A DNA stretch of 64,000 bases from positions 115,068,916 to 115,132,915 of the forward strand of contig NC_035437.2 in assembly GCF_002127325.2 (NCBI RefSeq), read 5' to 3'. Of the stretch, positions 46,183 to 55,800 are shown one piece after another. The notes under the pieces are model-generated. The model saw nothing but the letters and a program-made list of their open reading frames with translations, ran no database searches and was not told the DNA's origin. The stretch comes from Helianthus annuus. Its lineage: Eukaryota; Streptophyta; Magnoliopsida; Asterales; Asteraceae. The position numbers were made by a program, and so were the translations under genes. Within the stretch, counting starts at the first letter, position 1. Every line of letters starts with the position of its first letter.

Positions 46183-46631
46183 ATCTATACTCCCCCCAAA
46201 TGTAGCAGGTTGTGCTATCCAAGACTTATACATATTTTGACGTGATTCAAATATATTCTCCCAGCCAGCTGCATCATTTTCTCTCATTAATTTCCATAGG
46301 TTGTTTGTGCTGGCAATTGGATACTCTCCTTGCAATTCTACCATTATAAAATGGTTACCATTCACGTGTGCAATTGTAATTATTTTTTTTCTGGGAACTC
46401 GTGAGGGCCTCTCCAAAACGAAAAACAAGTAGAACTGTTTCTTTTTTCTTGACACAAAAAATGAACGATCACATTAAACTTGTTCGCAATCAAGAATCCT
46501 GCCTCTGGCATAATCATCCAGTGTTTTTCAAGTTCAAACCCCGATCCTGACCAAGCCAAGGACGTGAACACATCTTTGAATGAGCCTAAGAAAGCCTTAG
46601 TGTACTTATTTCTAAACTCGAGTAGCTCTTC
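46183..46631 (-). pseudogene. OTU-like C-terminal module of a plant MULE protein (frameshifted)
   Basis: Reading on the minus strand from the LTR boundary: EELLEFRNKYTKAFLG, then WSGSGFELEKHWMIMPEAGFLIANKFNVIVHFL, then in another frame IITIAHVNGNHFIMVELQGEYP...AAGWENIFESRQNMYKSWI and a stop. This pattern (WSG...HWM.MP..G..IA...NV..HF... NNHFI.V...G.P ... W) is what I recall for the C-terminal OTU-like domain in plant FAR1/MULE-type proteins. The conserved NGNHF would carry the catalytic-type histidine. The frame switches by one base at a run of eight A (plus-strand T8 at 46383-46390). The N-terminal side is cut off by the LTR at 46632. The catalytic cysteine part is not present. Confidence 0.6.
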
Positions 46632-49600
46632 TGTCACACCCCGACCACGTACAACATACAAAACGTAGCGGAAACGTCGGGGAGTGTTGCAACAGAATCA
46701 ATTGTTTCAAATCCATGGCAATTAAAGTTTCGTTTTATTGATCAAATATGAAAGTATACATTGTTTAAACAAGAACCAAAGAGTACATAACATGAATTAA
46801 CTAGTTCTTGTCTCGTTTTAAGTCACTAAGGCACAGGTCCGCCTAAGTATGTCTTGATAAGTCCTACGCATCATCTCCTGAAAACACATGTGAAAGTAGG
46901 TACGTCAGCATAAAAATGCCTGTGAGATACATTGGTTTTGTGAAAACGGAATTCATGACTTGTGTTTGAGAAAATGTTTAGTCATGAACCTTGTAATTTG
47001 CTTTGTCTTGTAAATCATTTGAAAAACGATAAAATCAGATGATATGTATAAATAAGAGGACACTGTATGGTTAAACGGATAACCATGTAAAATGTGTTTG
47101 TATAAGATAAGTCGTTTGTAAAACAATGTCTCGTGAAAAGTGTGTTATTTGTATAAAATGTCATATGTCTCAAATTGAAATGATTCAAATAACGCTACGA
47201 TATGTAATACCATACAAACACTTATATATAGGAAGTACCAGCGGCGTATCCACCATGCTTGTATCATATTACACACGCCTCGTTACTTAATCACTTACTC
47301 AAACCAAACCATCAAGATGAAATGTTTAACAATTGTGGAAATGTTTATGTATAGTCAAATGTCTACTGTCAAAATGTAAATCATGTCAACGGATACAACA
47401 GGTTCACACGGTTCAATGGTTACAGACGGTTCATGTAATCAAAGGGGTAAGACGGTTCACATAGTCAAATGGTTACAACGGTTCAAAATGTAGCATAATG
47501 TGTTCATATGCTGGATGAGCATATGCAACAGAAATGCAATGTAAAGCAATGTACTAAGTACGCACACAATGGGCATACATAGCATGTAATGTAATGCAAT
47601 GTACTAAGTACGCACACAATGGGCATACATAGCATGAATTGTATGTAAAACAATGTACTAAGTACGCACACAATGGGCATACATAGTATGAAATGTATTG
47701 TAAAGTGATGTACTAAATATGCATACAATGGGCATAAATAGCATGAAATGTATGTAAAGTGATGTACTAAATATGCACACAATGGGCATAAATAGCATAA
47801 ACACAATGAAATCATGTACTATATATGTACTATCGAACATAGCAAGTATATGATGTGAAAACCGGAAAGCATGAAAGTAACAAGTAGGCACATGTGTTTC
47901 ACCCCAAAACAGTTTGGAAAACAGTAAAAGAGGGGTTCAATGTACTCACCTGAGATTGCTTTGAATTCCTTGTGTAATAACCAGATAATGCTAGAGATCA
48001 AGGAATATCAAACGGCACCTAATAGGTAGCTACATTAATATACCGGACCAAAATCGGAAGGATCGGATAGTATGCGGGTTCGTAAACCAAACGAGTATGG
48101 AGACTCGTGTAATATGGTTTAACAAAGCCTACATACTAAAATGAAACCTAACCTAAGTGCTTGCGACCCATTACGACCCGTTTAGGTAGCTTATGCTACC
48201 TTACGCGTCGTTCGCGTAGAACGCGTCTGGAACGCCTAACATCGTGACCACAAGGTATAACCTCGGAAGGTTACAGCTATGGTCACCTAATGTGTTTGGT
48301 CGGATCCTAATGATCGACCAAATGGGTCGGGTTCAAAAGTATAAGCGATGGTTTAGATCGCTTACCTTACGACCCTATATAAGCACTATACTAAAAGTGA
48401 CGAGCTAAGCATGTTAGAACATGCTTAACTAAGTTTAGAAAACAGGTTTGGCATCAAAACAAACGGCTTTGATGCTCACGAGTAGTTTGTTTACAAAATA
48501 TGCAAGAATGCACATTTTGGCCGAAACTACGACTCGTCACTGAGCCTAGATAACGTGGTGATCAGTAGGTATAGTCACTACGGACTATAACCATCGTGAT
48601 CACGCTCACGTTATGAAGTTCCATGAACTTCGTGTTAACCACCGGCTGGTCAATGCAGAAAGTCAACAAAACGTTGACTTTCGGACTCGAAAAGCGAATA
48701 AAAGAACGAAAGAATACTTACGGAGGGTCCCCGAATGCTAATCTAGATCAAAGAGCTCAGGTATGAAGCAATGGCATCAACTTAGAGCATTTTGATCAGA
48801 TTTGTGTGGGTTTTACATCAAGGGGGGGGGGGTATTTATAGGAAAAGTAGAGCCGTTAGGGTCGTTTCTTGAATATCGTGCCACGATCCAAGCCGTACAC
48901 TTGTCACAAAGTTGTGGTGGCTTAATGTGACTCTTAGCTCCTGATTTGGTGAAAGGGCATTGCCCTTTGGGTTGTTTGAAAGGCCAAGTTGTGCAAGAAA
49001 GACAAAATTCTGTTACTGAAGGGGCCATGCGGCCCGCTTCAGGATGTGCACAAAACCCAGGCGGGCCGCTTGGAGGTGCAGATCAGGCAACAAGTTTCAG
49101 AATTTACAGTTTTAGTCCCTGTTGCATATTTAAGCCATTTCCGACACTTCTAAGGCCCGTAAAGCCAACTTTAAGGCCCTAAAATGATGCCTAATCATTG
49201 TGGACATGAAACATGCTCAAAAGTATGTCGGATGTTGGTTCGTTTGGCCGTACGAATGCGATGTTCGGTTAATTACGACGGAATGCGCATAAGCGCGAAA
49301 AACGATCCAAAATGCGCGACGAATGGATTTTTCTCATGCCAAACACTAAGGCATAATATAAGGATGATTACATAAATTTTTGGATGTCCGGATGTATTCA
49401 GAACGTAAGTTATGCGCGAAGGTGCAAACTTGTGCACTTTTTGACACCTTTAGTCCCTGAATGACCCAAAAGTTTATTTTAGCATACCAAACCCCTCAAA
49501 GCCTATTTCTAAGCTATGTAAAGGATATTTATGGTATGTTTAGCTTATGGATATGTTCCGGAATGTTCGTTATAGTTCAAATTGGCATACTTTCGCAGTT

Positions 49601-49916
49601 TGTCAAGTTTAGTCCCTGTAAGCGAATTAACTTGTTTTTGCCATACCAAAGCCTTCAAAACTTATTTCTAAGTTATGTAAAGTTTTTTAAGGTATGTTAA
49701 GTATATGATGGTCTTCCGGAGTATTTGTCGCATTAAACTGAGTACGTTTACGCACTAGTTTGCGTATAATTCCCCAGAAAGTGTTGTAGGATTTGAAATT
49801 GAACAAGAACTGATATGTGCAAAAGATACACATATTTATACAAGATCCCAAGTATGAAATACAATATTTCATCGGCTTGGTATTTGTTTGATGGTCGCGG
49901 TGACACAGGTGTCACA
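46632..49916 (-). mobile_element. Long gypsy-type LTR (3285 bp) inserted in the MULE
   Basis: On the minus strand it starts TGTGACACCTGTG at 49916 and ends GTCGGGGTGTGACA at 46632. It is preceded (minus strand) by aatttcgggacgaaattt...AGTAGGGGAGAC, a gypsy polypurine tract, so it is the 3' LTR of an element whose other end is gone. Inside are about five tandem units of 50-55 bp (47550-47815, gtactaa(g/a)ta(c/t)gcacacaatgggcat) and a diverged 170-bp duplication at about 49440-49700. The short frames in 47.5-48.0 kb are products of the tandem units. Confidence 0.75.
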
Positions 49917-50620
49917 GTCTCCCCTACTTTAGGAAATTTCGTCCCGAAATTTATTCGTAGGAGTCTATTTGTGACTTTGCCAAATAACCACCAGCGATAT
50001 GCAAGGCAATATCCTGTCATTTCCTTAACGGTCATTCCTCAGAAACGAATATGAACAGACGAAGTCATTTTCCTCAACGAGTATTCTTCAGAAATGGAAA
50101 TGACGGAATAAGCAAACGGATGTTCATTTCCTCAACGGACAAATCTTTAGAAACTAAAAATGAACAGACAGAGTCATTTTCAATGGTTGCTTCATCAGAA
50201 ATGGAAATGAAGGATTACACAACGGATATTCATTTCCCAAACGGATAAATCGTCAGAAACGAAAATGAACTAACGGAGTCATTTTCAACGGTTGCTTCCT
50301 CAGAGTTGGAAATGAAGGGTTACACAACAGATATTCATTTCCCTAACGGATAAATTTCCATCACCTAACACGTTATGTATGCGTGTAACATACGCATGGA
50401 AGCTTTTTGGAATTAGATGAATATAGTTGTGTATCACCTGTGATGCTTGATCTTGGTTTTACCCCATGAAGTCATAGCCTGGCGCACTTGTAGAGTTGGC
50501 GAAAGAACTTTGTCCGACAATATCTTGGTTCAACCCCATGAAATCATATCCCGGTGTGTTTAAAAGGTTGGTAAGCACATGGTAATCCATAACACTTACG
50601 AACTTAGTTTAATACACTGA
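49917..50620 (-). pseudogene. Remnant of gypsy interior with about 108-bp tandem units
   Basis: After the polypurine tract (49917-49960) come three diverged units with the phrases 'gagtcattttca(a/t)...gttgcttc(a/c)tcaga..tggaaatgaagg.ttacacaac.gatattcatttcc' at about 50055-50360. Next is a minus-strand stretch containing GYDFMGLNQ and again GYDFMG. No pol domain is readable. A 32-bp phrase (cacatggtaatccataaca(c/t)ttacgaactt) occurs at both 50577 and 50653, close to the junction with the FAR1-like exon. Confidence 0.5.
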
Positions 50621-50671
50621 CCTGCTTTCTTATATTTTGAGATTTCACAAGCACATGGTAATCCATAACAT

Positions 50672-51154
50672 TTACGAACTTGACAACGACAATGTGAACG
50701 CTTTATCACGTGCGTTATATATGTTTTTAATTGTAGAGACATTATTTTCATCACGCTCCTTCATAACACCTAAAATATCTTTTGGGAACACACCCTTCCC
50801 CGTCAACTCTGCCACCAATTGGTGTTCATTAGGTGTCAATCGTTTGAGGATTGGGTGTCCCTCCATACATTCTCCGGGTGGATGATTATGCTCACCAGGT
50901 TTTACTTTTAACGTCCAAGAACCATTCTTTTTTGAAAATTTCCCTACCATTTCAAACGGGCAATTTATCTTTCTAGTGCCGGTCTCTCTACTTGAATCTT
51001 TATCTGATTTATACACACCACCACGATCACACATAAGTACAACTTTAGACACGTAGCCATTTTTAGCTTTCGATCTTTTAGTCACAATAGCGTAACCAAG
51101 ACTACGTCCGGTGTTTCTAACCCATTCCATCAACTCTTCACGAGACTTGAACAC
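50672..51154 (-). pseudogene. FAR1-like DNA-binding domain exon of the MULE
   Basis: The exon starts after an acceptor TTTTAG at 51155-51156 and reads VFKSREELMEWVRNTGRSLGYAIV, continuing with KVVLMCDRGGVYKS, TGTRKINCPFEMVGKF and GSWTLKVKPGEHNHPPGECMEGHP. The spaced C, C, H, H residues match the FAR1 WRKY-GCM1-type zinc-binding domain that in plants is shared by FHY3/FAR1 factors and MULE transposases. The following LTPNEHQLVAELTGKGVFPKDILGVMKERDENNVSTIKNIYNARDK is the usual linker before the MULE transposase core. The frame ends soon after (AFTLSLSSS), where the inserted gypsy sequence begins. In phase with the upstream UBP-like exon across an intron of 165 bp. Confidence 0.75.
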
Positions 51155-51319
51155 CTAAAAGTGAACTAATATTAGTTACAAAATATTAGGTGAACAAGCT
51201 TGAGTAGTTACAAAATATATATTATCCAAACAAACTCATTTAAACTAAAATAAGACCCTTAACCTAGCTAGATTATATAACTAAGTTGAAACTTGAAACA
51301 TGGGAATTAAAAACTATAC

Positions 51320-51463
51320 CTGATCTGTTGAAAATCCAGACATCTCTTTAACTGTAGAGAGCGAAGGCTACTACCGAAGCTCCTCTTTTAAAGGGTCATA
51401 AAGCTTAAAGAAAAGTAGGATCTCCTCCTTAGTTTTCACAGGTGGGGGAACTGGCTGTGAATC
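51320..51463 (-). pseudogene. Captured ubiquitin-protease (UBP12/13, USP7-type) exon fragment
   Basis: A 144-nt exon bounded by GATGTAG acceptor and CAG|GTATAG donor reads PPPVKTKEEILLFFKLYDP and KEELR, then two stops, then STVKEMSGFSTDQ. This is the ICP0-binding/ubiquitin-like region of plant UBP12/13 (the counterpart of USP7), in which KTKEDILLFFKLYDPEKEELR is highly conserved. Compared with the family, about 12 residues after EELR are missing and replaced by the stops. Both exon ends are in phase 0 and match the FAR1-like exon, so the two look like exons of one chimeric transcript. The catalytic UBP domain is absent. Its position just inside the MULE terminal repeat is typical of gene capture by MULEs. 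Confidence 0.7.
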
Positions 51464-51599
51464 CTACATCAAAAAAGAAGTAAGTGAAACTAATAGCATA
51501 ATTTTTTTATATAACAATGTAATAAAGAGTTAAAGGTGTACGACTATACATGAATGCATATCAATAATTTGAGGCACCAATAATATGATCATTTTGCAC

Positions 51600-51840
51600 G
51601 TTTTTTTTTTCAATTTTAATAATAATAATAATAATAATAATAATTCATTACTAATAGTAAATAATAATAATAACAAAAAGACACTAAAATATAATAAAAA
51701 GATAACAAAAAGACAAAAAAGACTAAAAACAAAAAGCAAAGGATTGATGAATGAATTGATGGATGTAATGTTTTTATAGGGGGGTGTAATTAGTAAATAG
51801 GGGGTGTGTGTATAGTATAAAAAAAAAAAAAAAAAAAAAT
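51600..51840. repeat. MULE right terminal repeat with (AAT)n and poly-A runs
   Basis: AAT run at about 51618-51645, AACAAAAAGAC units at about 51672-51720, the GGGGGGTGTAATTAGTAAATAGGGGG end, then an A-run of about 22 at 51818-51839. This is the sequence immediately upstream of the CorA-like gene leader. Confidence 0.75.
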
Positions 51841-51899
51841 AAGAGAAGATTTTGGGTATACACATTATACAAGGGTGACGGTTATCAGAGTTGCCAGTC

Positions 51900-52825
51900 T
51901 CACAAATTCACGTATCACGAACAACACTCTCGTCTCTCTCCCTTTCTCTCTCTACATTTTGATTCTCAAATCGGTAATTTCTTATCATCATCATCATCTC
52001 TAACGCTGCGTGAACTAAACTTCCTGTTGATTCTAGAAACTTCATTTAATAACGCTATGTGAACGAATTTGCTTATTATTAATTTACAACAAATGTGAAA
52101 TTCTAGTATGCAAACAGTTTTCTGATATACAAATCTGAAATTCTAGTATGCAAACAGTTTTGCGATTACGAACAAATTGTTTGTGCTGAGAAATTAATAA
52201 CAATTTTGTGGTTACAGAATTCATAATTTCATATCGTGAAGAATCGCAATGTTAGGGCTAGAAATGTCTTCGTATAGTTATCGTAACGAATTGCTCTGTT
52301 TTTGACAATTGATTGTGTTTGAAGTTGTGTAGGTTTTCTTAATTGGTTCAGGTTTTTTAAAGTTGTGAGTATCCGGTTATCGTTATCATCGCCAATTACT
52401 CAGTTTTTTACTTTGAGTTGAAGTTGATTGTGTTTGAAGTTGTGTAGGTTTTCTTAATTGGTTCTTTTTTTTTTTTTTGGCTAGAAAGTTCAATGAAGTT
52501 GTCTCAAAAGTTGTTAAGTATCCGGTTATCGTTCTCGTAATGAATTGCACAGTTTTTGACTTTTGAGTTGAAGTTGATTGTGTTTGAAGTTGTGTAGCTT
52601 TTCATAATCGGTTAAGGTTTTTTTATTTGCTACAAAGTTCAATGAAGTTGTTGAAGTTATGTCAAAAATTGTTAGTATCCGATTATCATTCTCGTAACGA
52701 ATTGCTAGGAAGTCTGTAATATAGGGCGGTATCAACAAATTGATCTTGATTTGTTTCCTTTCATTTCTGAATTTCAAACTTTCGATGATTAGATAGCTGG
52801 TGATGTATGCGCATCCCTGAACAAT
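51900..52825 (+). promoter_or_regulatory. Leader and predicted 5'-UTR intron of the CorA-like gene
   Basis: A pyrimidine-rich leader (CTCTCGTCTCTCTCCCTTTCTCTCTCTAC, near 51927-51956) is followed by a donor-like G|GTAATTTC at 51974. The best acceptor is GATTAGATAG at 52796, 29 bases before the ATG. The predicted 823-bp leader intron holds three tandem diverged units starting 52312, 52427 and 52577 (ATTGTGTTTGAAGTTGTGTAG). Leader introns often raise expression in plants; that is general knowledge, not shown here. Confidence 0.5.
52312..52720. repeat. Three tandem units of 115-150 bp in the leader intron
   Basis: Units start at 52312, 52427 and 52577. Each runs ATTGTGTTTGAAGTTGTGTAG(G/C)TTTTC.TAAT.GGTT ... 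TATCC(G)GTTATC(G)TT ... CAGTTTTT.ACTTTTGAGTTGAAGTTG. Units 2 and 3 share an extra GCTA(C/G)AAAGTTCAATGAAGTTG part. Confidence 0.8.
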
Positions 52826-55800
52826 ATGAAAAAGTTTAATAATCAGAAGCATCAAGCCGGTAAGGATGCCACAGTGGATTGTGCCATGTGGACCGACGGA
52901 CTAATTTGTGCTTTTGAAGCTAAACGTAGCCATAAAAAGTGCAGGCCACAAGATATAATCGGGTGGAAAAAGCAAGGATTTAAAACCGGGATCGATAATT
53001 TAGACGAGCCGCGTGTTAATGATAATATATATACCACAAATTATTGGGTCCCGATCGGGTGGTCCAGGATTAATCAACTTGTGGAGACAATACAAGTGGA
53101 CGGGTGTTGGGAAGCTCAACATACAGAGTTTCAAATTAGTGATAATGAAGTTACGGTTGCTGATATTGCTGCGCCTTACTGGGAGCGGCCTGGGGGGCCC
53201 ACGTGGTGGTGTCATGTTGATGCAGGACATCCTTCTGTTACAATGTGGTTAAGTAACTCAAAATGGTTACATCCTGCTATCAGTATTGCTTTAAGAGATG
53301 AAAGCAAGCTTATAAGTGAGCGTATGAAACATCTACTTTATGAGGTAATTATATTTTATACCTTTCTTAAATATACAAATTTAGTTGAGGTGAAGAAAGG
53401 GCGCGCGGCACGCCGGGTCAACTAACCGTCTTCACTTTTGTCCAATAATTTGAATTAAGTATAACTAACTGGTAACTAGTAATTAGTGTGCCAATATATA
53501 AATGTGTGTGACTGTGTATATGTATATATATTATATTTATACGGGAAGTGAATTACGCATGTTCATTTTTAAAATATGCATGTTATAATACATAATTACG
53601 CACGTTATTTGCATAATTATACATGGGTTGGTTAACCCTAATCACTCACGTTATTTGGTGGTCGCGTACCGTTTCACGTTAAGAGCCTTTTGTATTTTAA
53701 ACTTGCACTATATTTATAATTATATTTGTTTTTTTATTAAAAGATAAAAAAGAAAATTAAAAAACAAAAAAAAAAAATGGTTAAATTGCCAAAATCGTCT
53801 CTGAGTTAACGTAATTGCCAAAATCATCCTTGTGTTAACCATACGTTTTAAATAGGTTTGTGATTTGGATGGAAATGACAACGAAAATGAAACGTCAGGG
53901 GTCCAGTTACAAAAAAATCTTATTTTGGATGTAACAGGCAGAAGTGCCCAAACCTCAGGGACGATTTTGGCATTTTACTCTTACTTTCTTTTTTTGCAAG
54001 TAGCATCCTGATTTTCTGTCTTGTAAATATCAATTCTTTAGTTATGCATGTTGTTTGCGAATTGTCTTATTATATTAAAATACATTGTGCTCTTATGTTT
54101 TCATGATATAGTCTCATGGTTTTTAGGGTCTACACAGGTTCCCGTTAGGGTTGCTGGTGGACTGTTATTCGAACTTTTAGGGCAGTCGGCCGGTGACCCG
54201 TATGTTGAAGAAGATGACATTCCGGTTGTCCTACGATCATGGCAAGCTCAAAACTTTTTAGTTACTGCGTTGCACGTCAAAGGTGATGCCACAAACATCA
54301 ATGTCCTAGGAGTTTCAGAAGTCCAGGTTTGTTTTGTGCAACTGTCACTGTATATGGTTTGTTTAGTGTCGGTTTCGGTTGTGTTTATCTTAAACATGTG
54401 AAAATAAAAATATGAGTAAAATGCCATTTTTCGTCCATGAGGTTTGGCCAGTTTTGCGACTTTCGTCCAAAGGTTTGTATTTCGGGTTCCAAAAGGTTTG
54501 AAATCTTGCCATTTTCATCCGGCTAGTTAACTGCATCCATTTTCCTCCGTTAAGTTAGGGGTATTTTTTTATCTTTTTGCCTATTTGTTTTTTGTTTAGT
54601 AAGGGTATTTTGAATGCTTGTACATTATGCTAAATGCTTGTACATAAAGTAAAAAAGACCAAATTGCCCTTTAAGTTAACCAAAAAGACGGAAATACCCC
54701 TCCTTAACAGAGAAAAATGGATGGAGTTAACGAGCTGGATGAAAATGGCAAGATGTTAAACCTTTTGGATCTAGATGCGGAAAAACAAACCTTTGGACGA
54801 AAGTTGCAAAAGTGGCCAAACCTCAAGGCCGAAAATGGCATTTTACTCATAAATATATTTAGCTAAACGGGAAAGGGTCAATTGGGTCGAACAAGCTGAA
54901 AGTCGCCTAATCTTTAATGCATTCCGTAACTCGTTTTATTCAGAGATTTAGATTATTATTTAAACAAAATTGTTTGTGCAATCATAATTATGCTTCCGAA
55001 TATCTGATATCTATAACTGTTTCCTAAAATAGAGAAGAAAGTGTTAGCGGGTCAATCCAACTTGACCATGCCTGTGTCAACTGTCAGGTCATACTTTTAA
55101 ATGACCTATTTTACCGCATACATTCGACCTATTACTCAACCTTATTGATAACTTCAAGTTTTATATTTTATATTTTTAAAGTTTTTGTTTCATGCCTGAA
55201 GAAGCTGTTCGATTTGATTGTTTTTCTTTTAAATTGTGGACGGCTTCAACAGGAGCTGCTTGCTGCAGGAGGTAGTAGTCTACCGCAAACTATTCATGAA
55301 GTTATAGCACTCTTAGCATGCCGCCTTGCCCGATGGGATGATAGGTGACTTTTACGCCATTATACAACATAATTACATAAATCACACACACTGATATAGC
55401 ATAATTAATTTAATATTCTATGTCGTACATGGCAATTATACTAGTGTACAAATCATTATTCACCTCCCATTTTTCAATTCTTCTTAGTAATTGATACGTG
55501 TGTAATATAATCTAGAGTAAAATACCATTTTTGTCCCTGAGGTTTGGCCAGTTTTGCGAGTTTCATCCAAAGGTTTGTTTTTTCCGCATTTGGATCCAAA
55601 AAGTTTGAAATCTTGCCATTTTCATCCAACTTGTTAACTCCATCCATTTTTTCCATTAAGTCGGGTATTACTATCTTTTTAGGCAAAGTGGCCAAACCTT
55701 AGGGCCGAAAATGGTATTTTACTCTAATATATATGGCTATTAAGTTTTTTGATTTTATAATATTTTTGTAATCTTTGGTTTGTAACTTTGTTAGACTATT

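Larger units (their letters stand above)
45823..51818 (-). mobile_element. Degraded MULE with FAR1/OTU remnants and captured UBP exon
   Basis: Imperfect terminal inverted repeats of about 180 bp, roughly 75-80% alike, lie at 45823-46010 and about 51600-51818. Both read, going inward, CTAT...ACCCCCCTATTTACTAATTACACCC..., then ACATCCATCAAT, then TTTTGTTTTTAG(C/T)..TTTTTGTCTTTTTGTT and TTATTATTATT. Inside, on the minus strand, are a UBP12/13-like exon (51320-51463), a FAR1-like exon (50672-51154) and an OTU-like C-terminal remnant (46183-46631). A long gypsy LTR plus part of its interior sits between the last two. The MULE transposase core itself is missing. A-runs flank both ends, so the target duplication is unclear. 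Confidence 0.7.

Noticed and set aside
47504..47891. Regularly spaced repeats resembling a small CRISPR-like array and Cys-rich frames
   Set aside because: The units are directly adjacent with no unique spacers, diverge gradually, and lie inside an LTR of a plant nuclear element.
52526..53230. Minus-strand frames opposite CorA-like exon 1 and its leader
   Set aside because: Antisense to a well-supported exon and leader intron, with no independent support.
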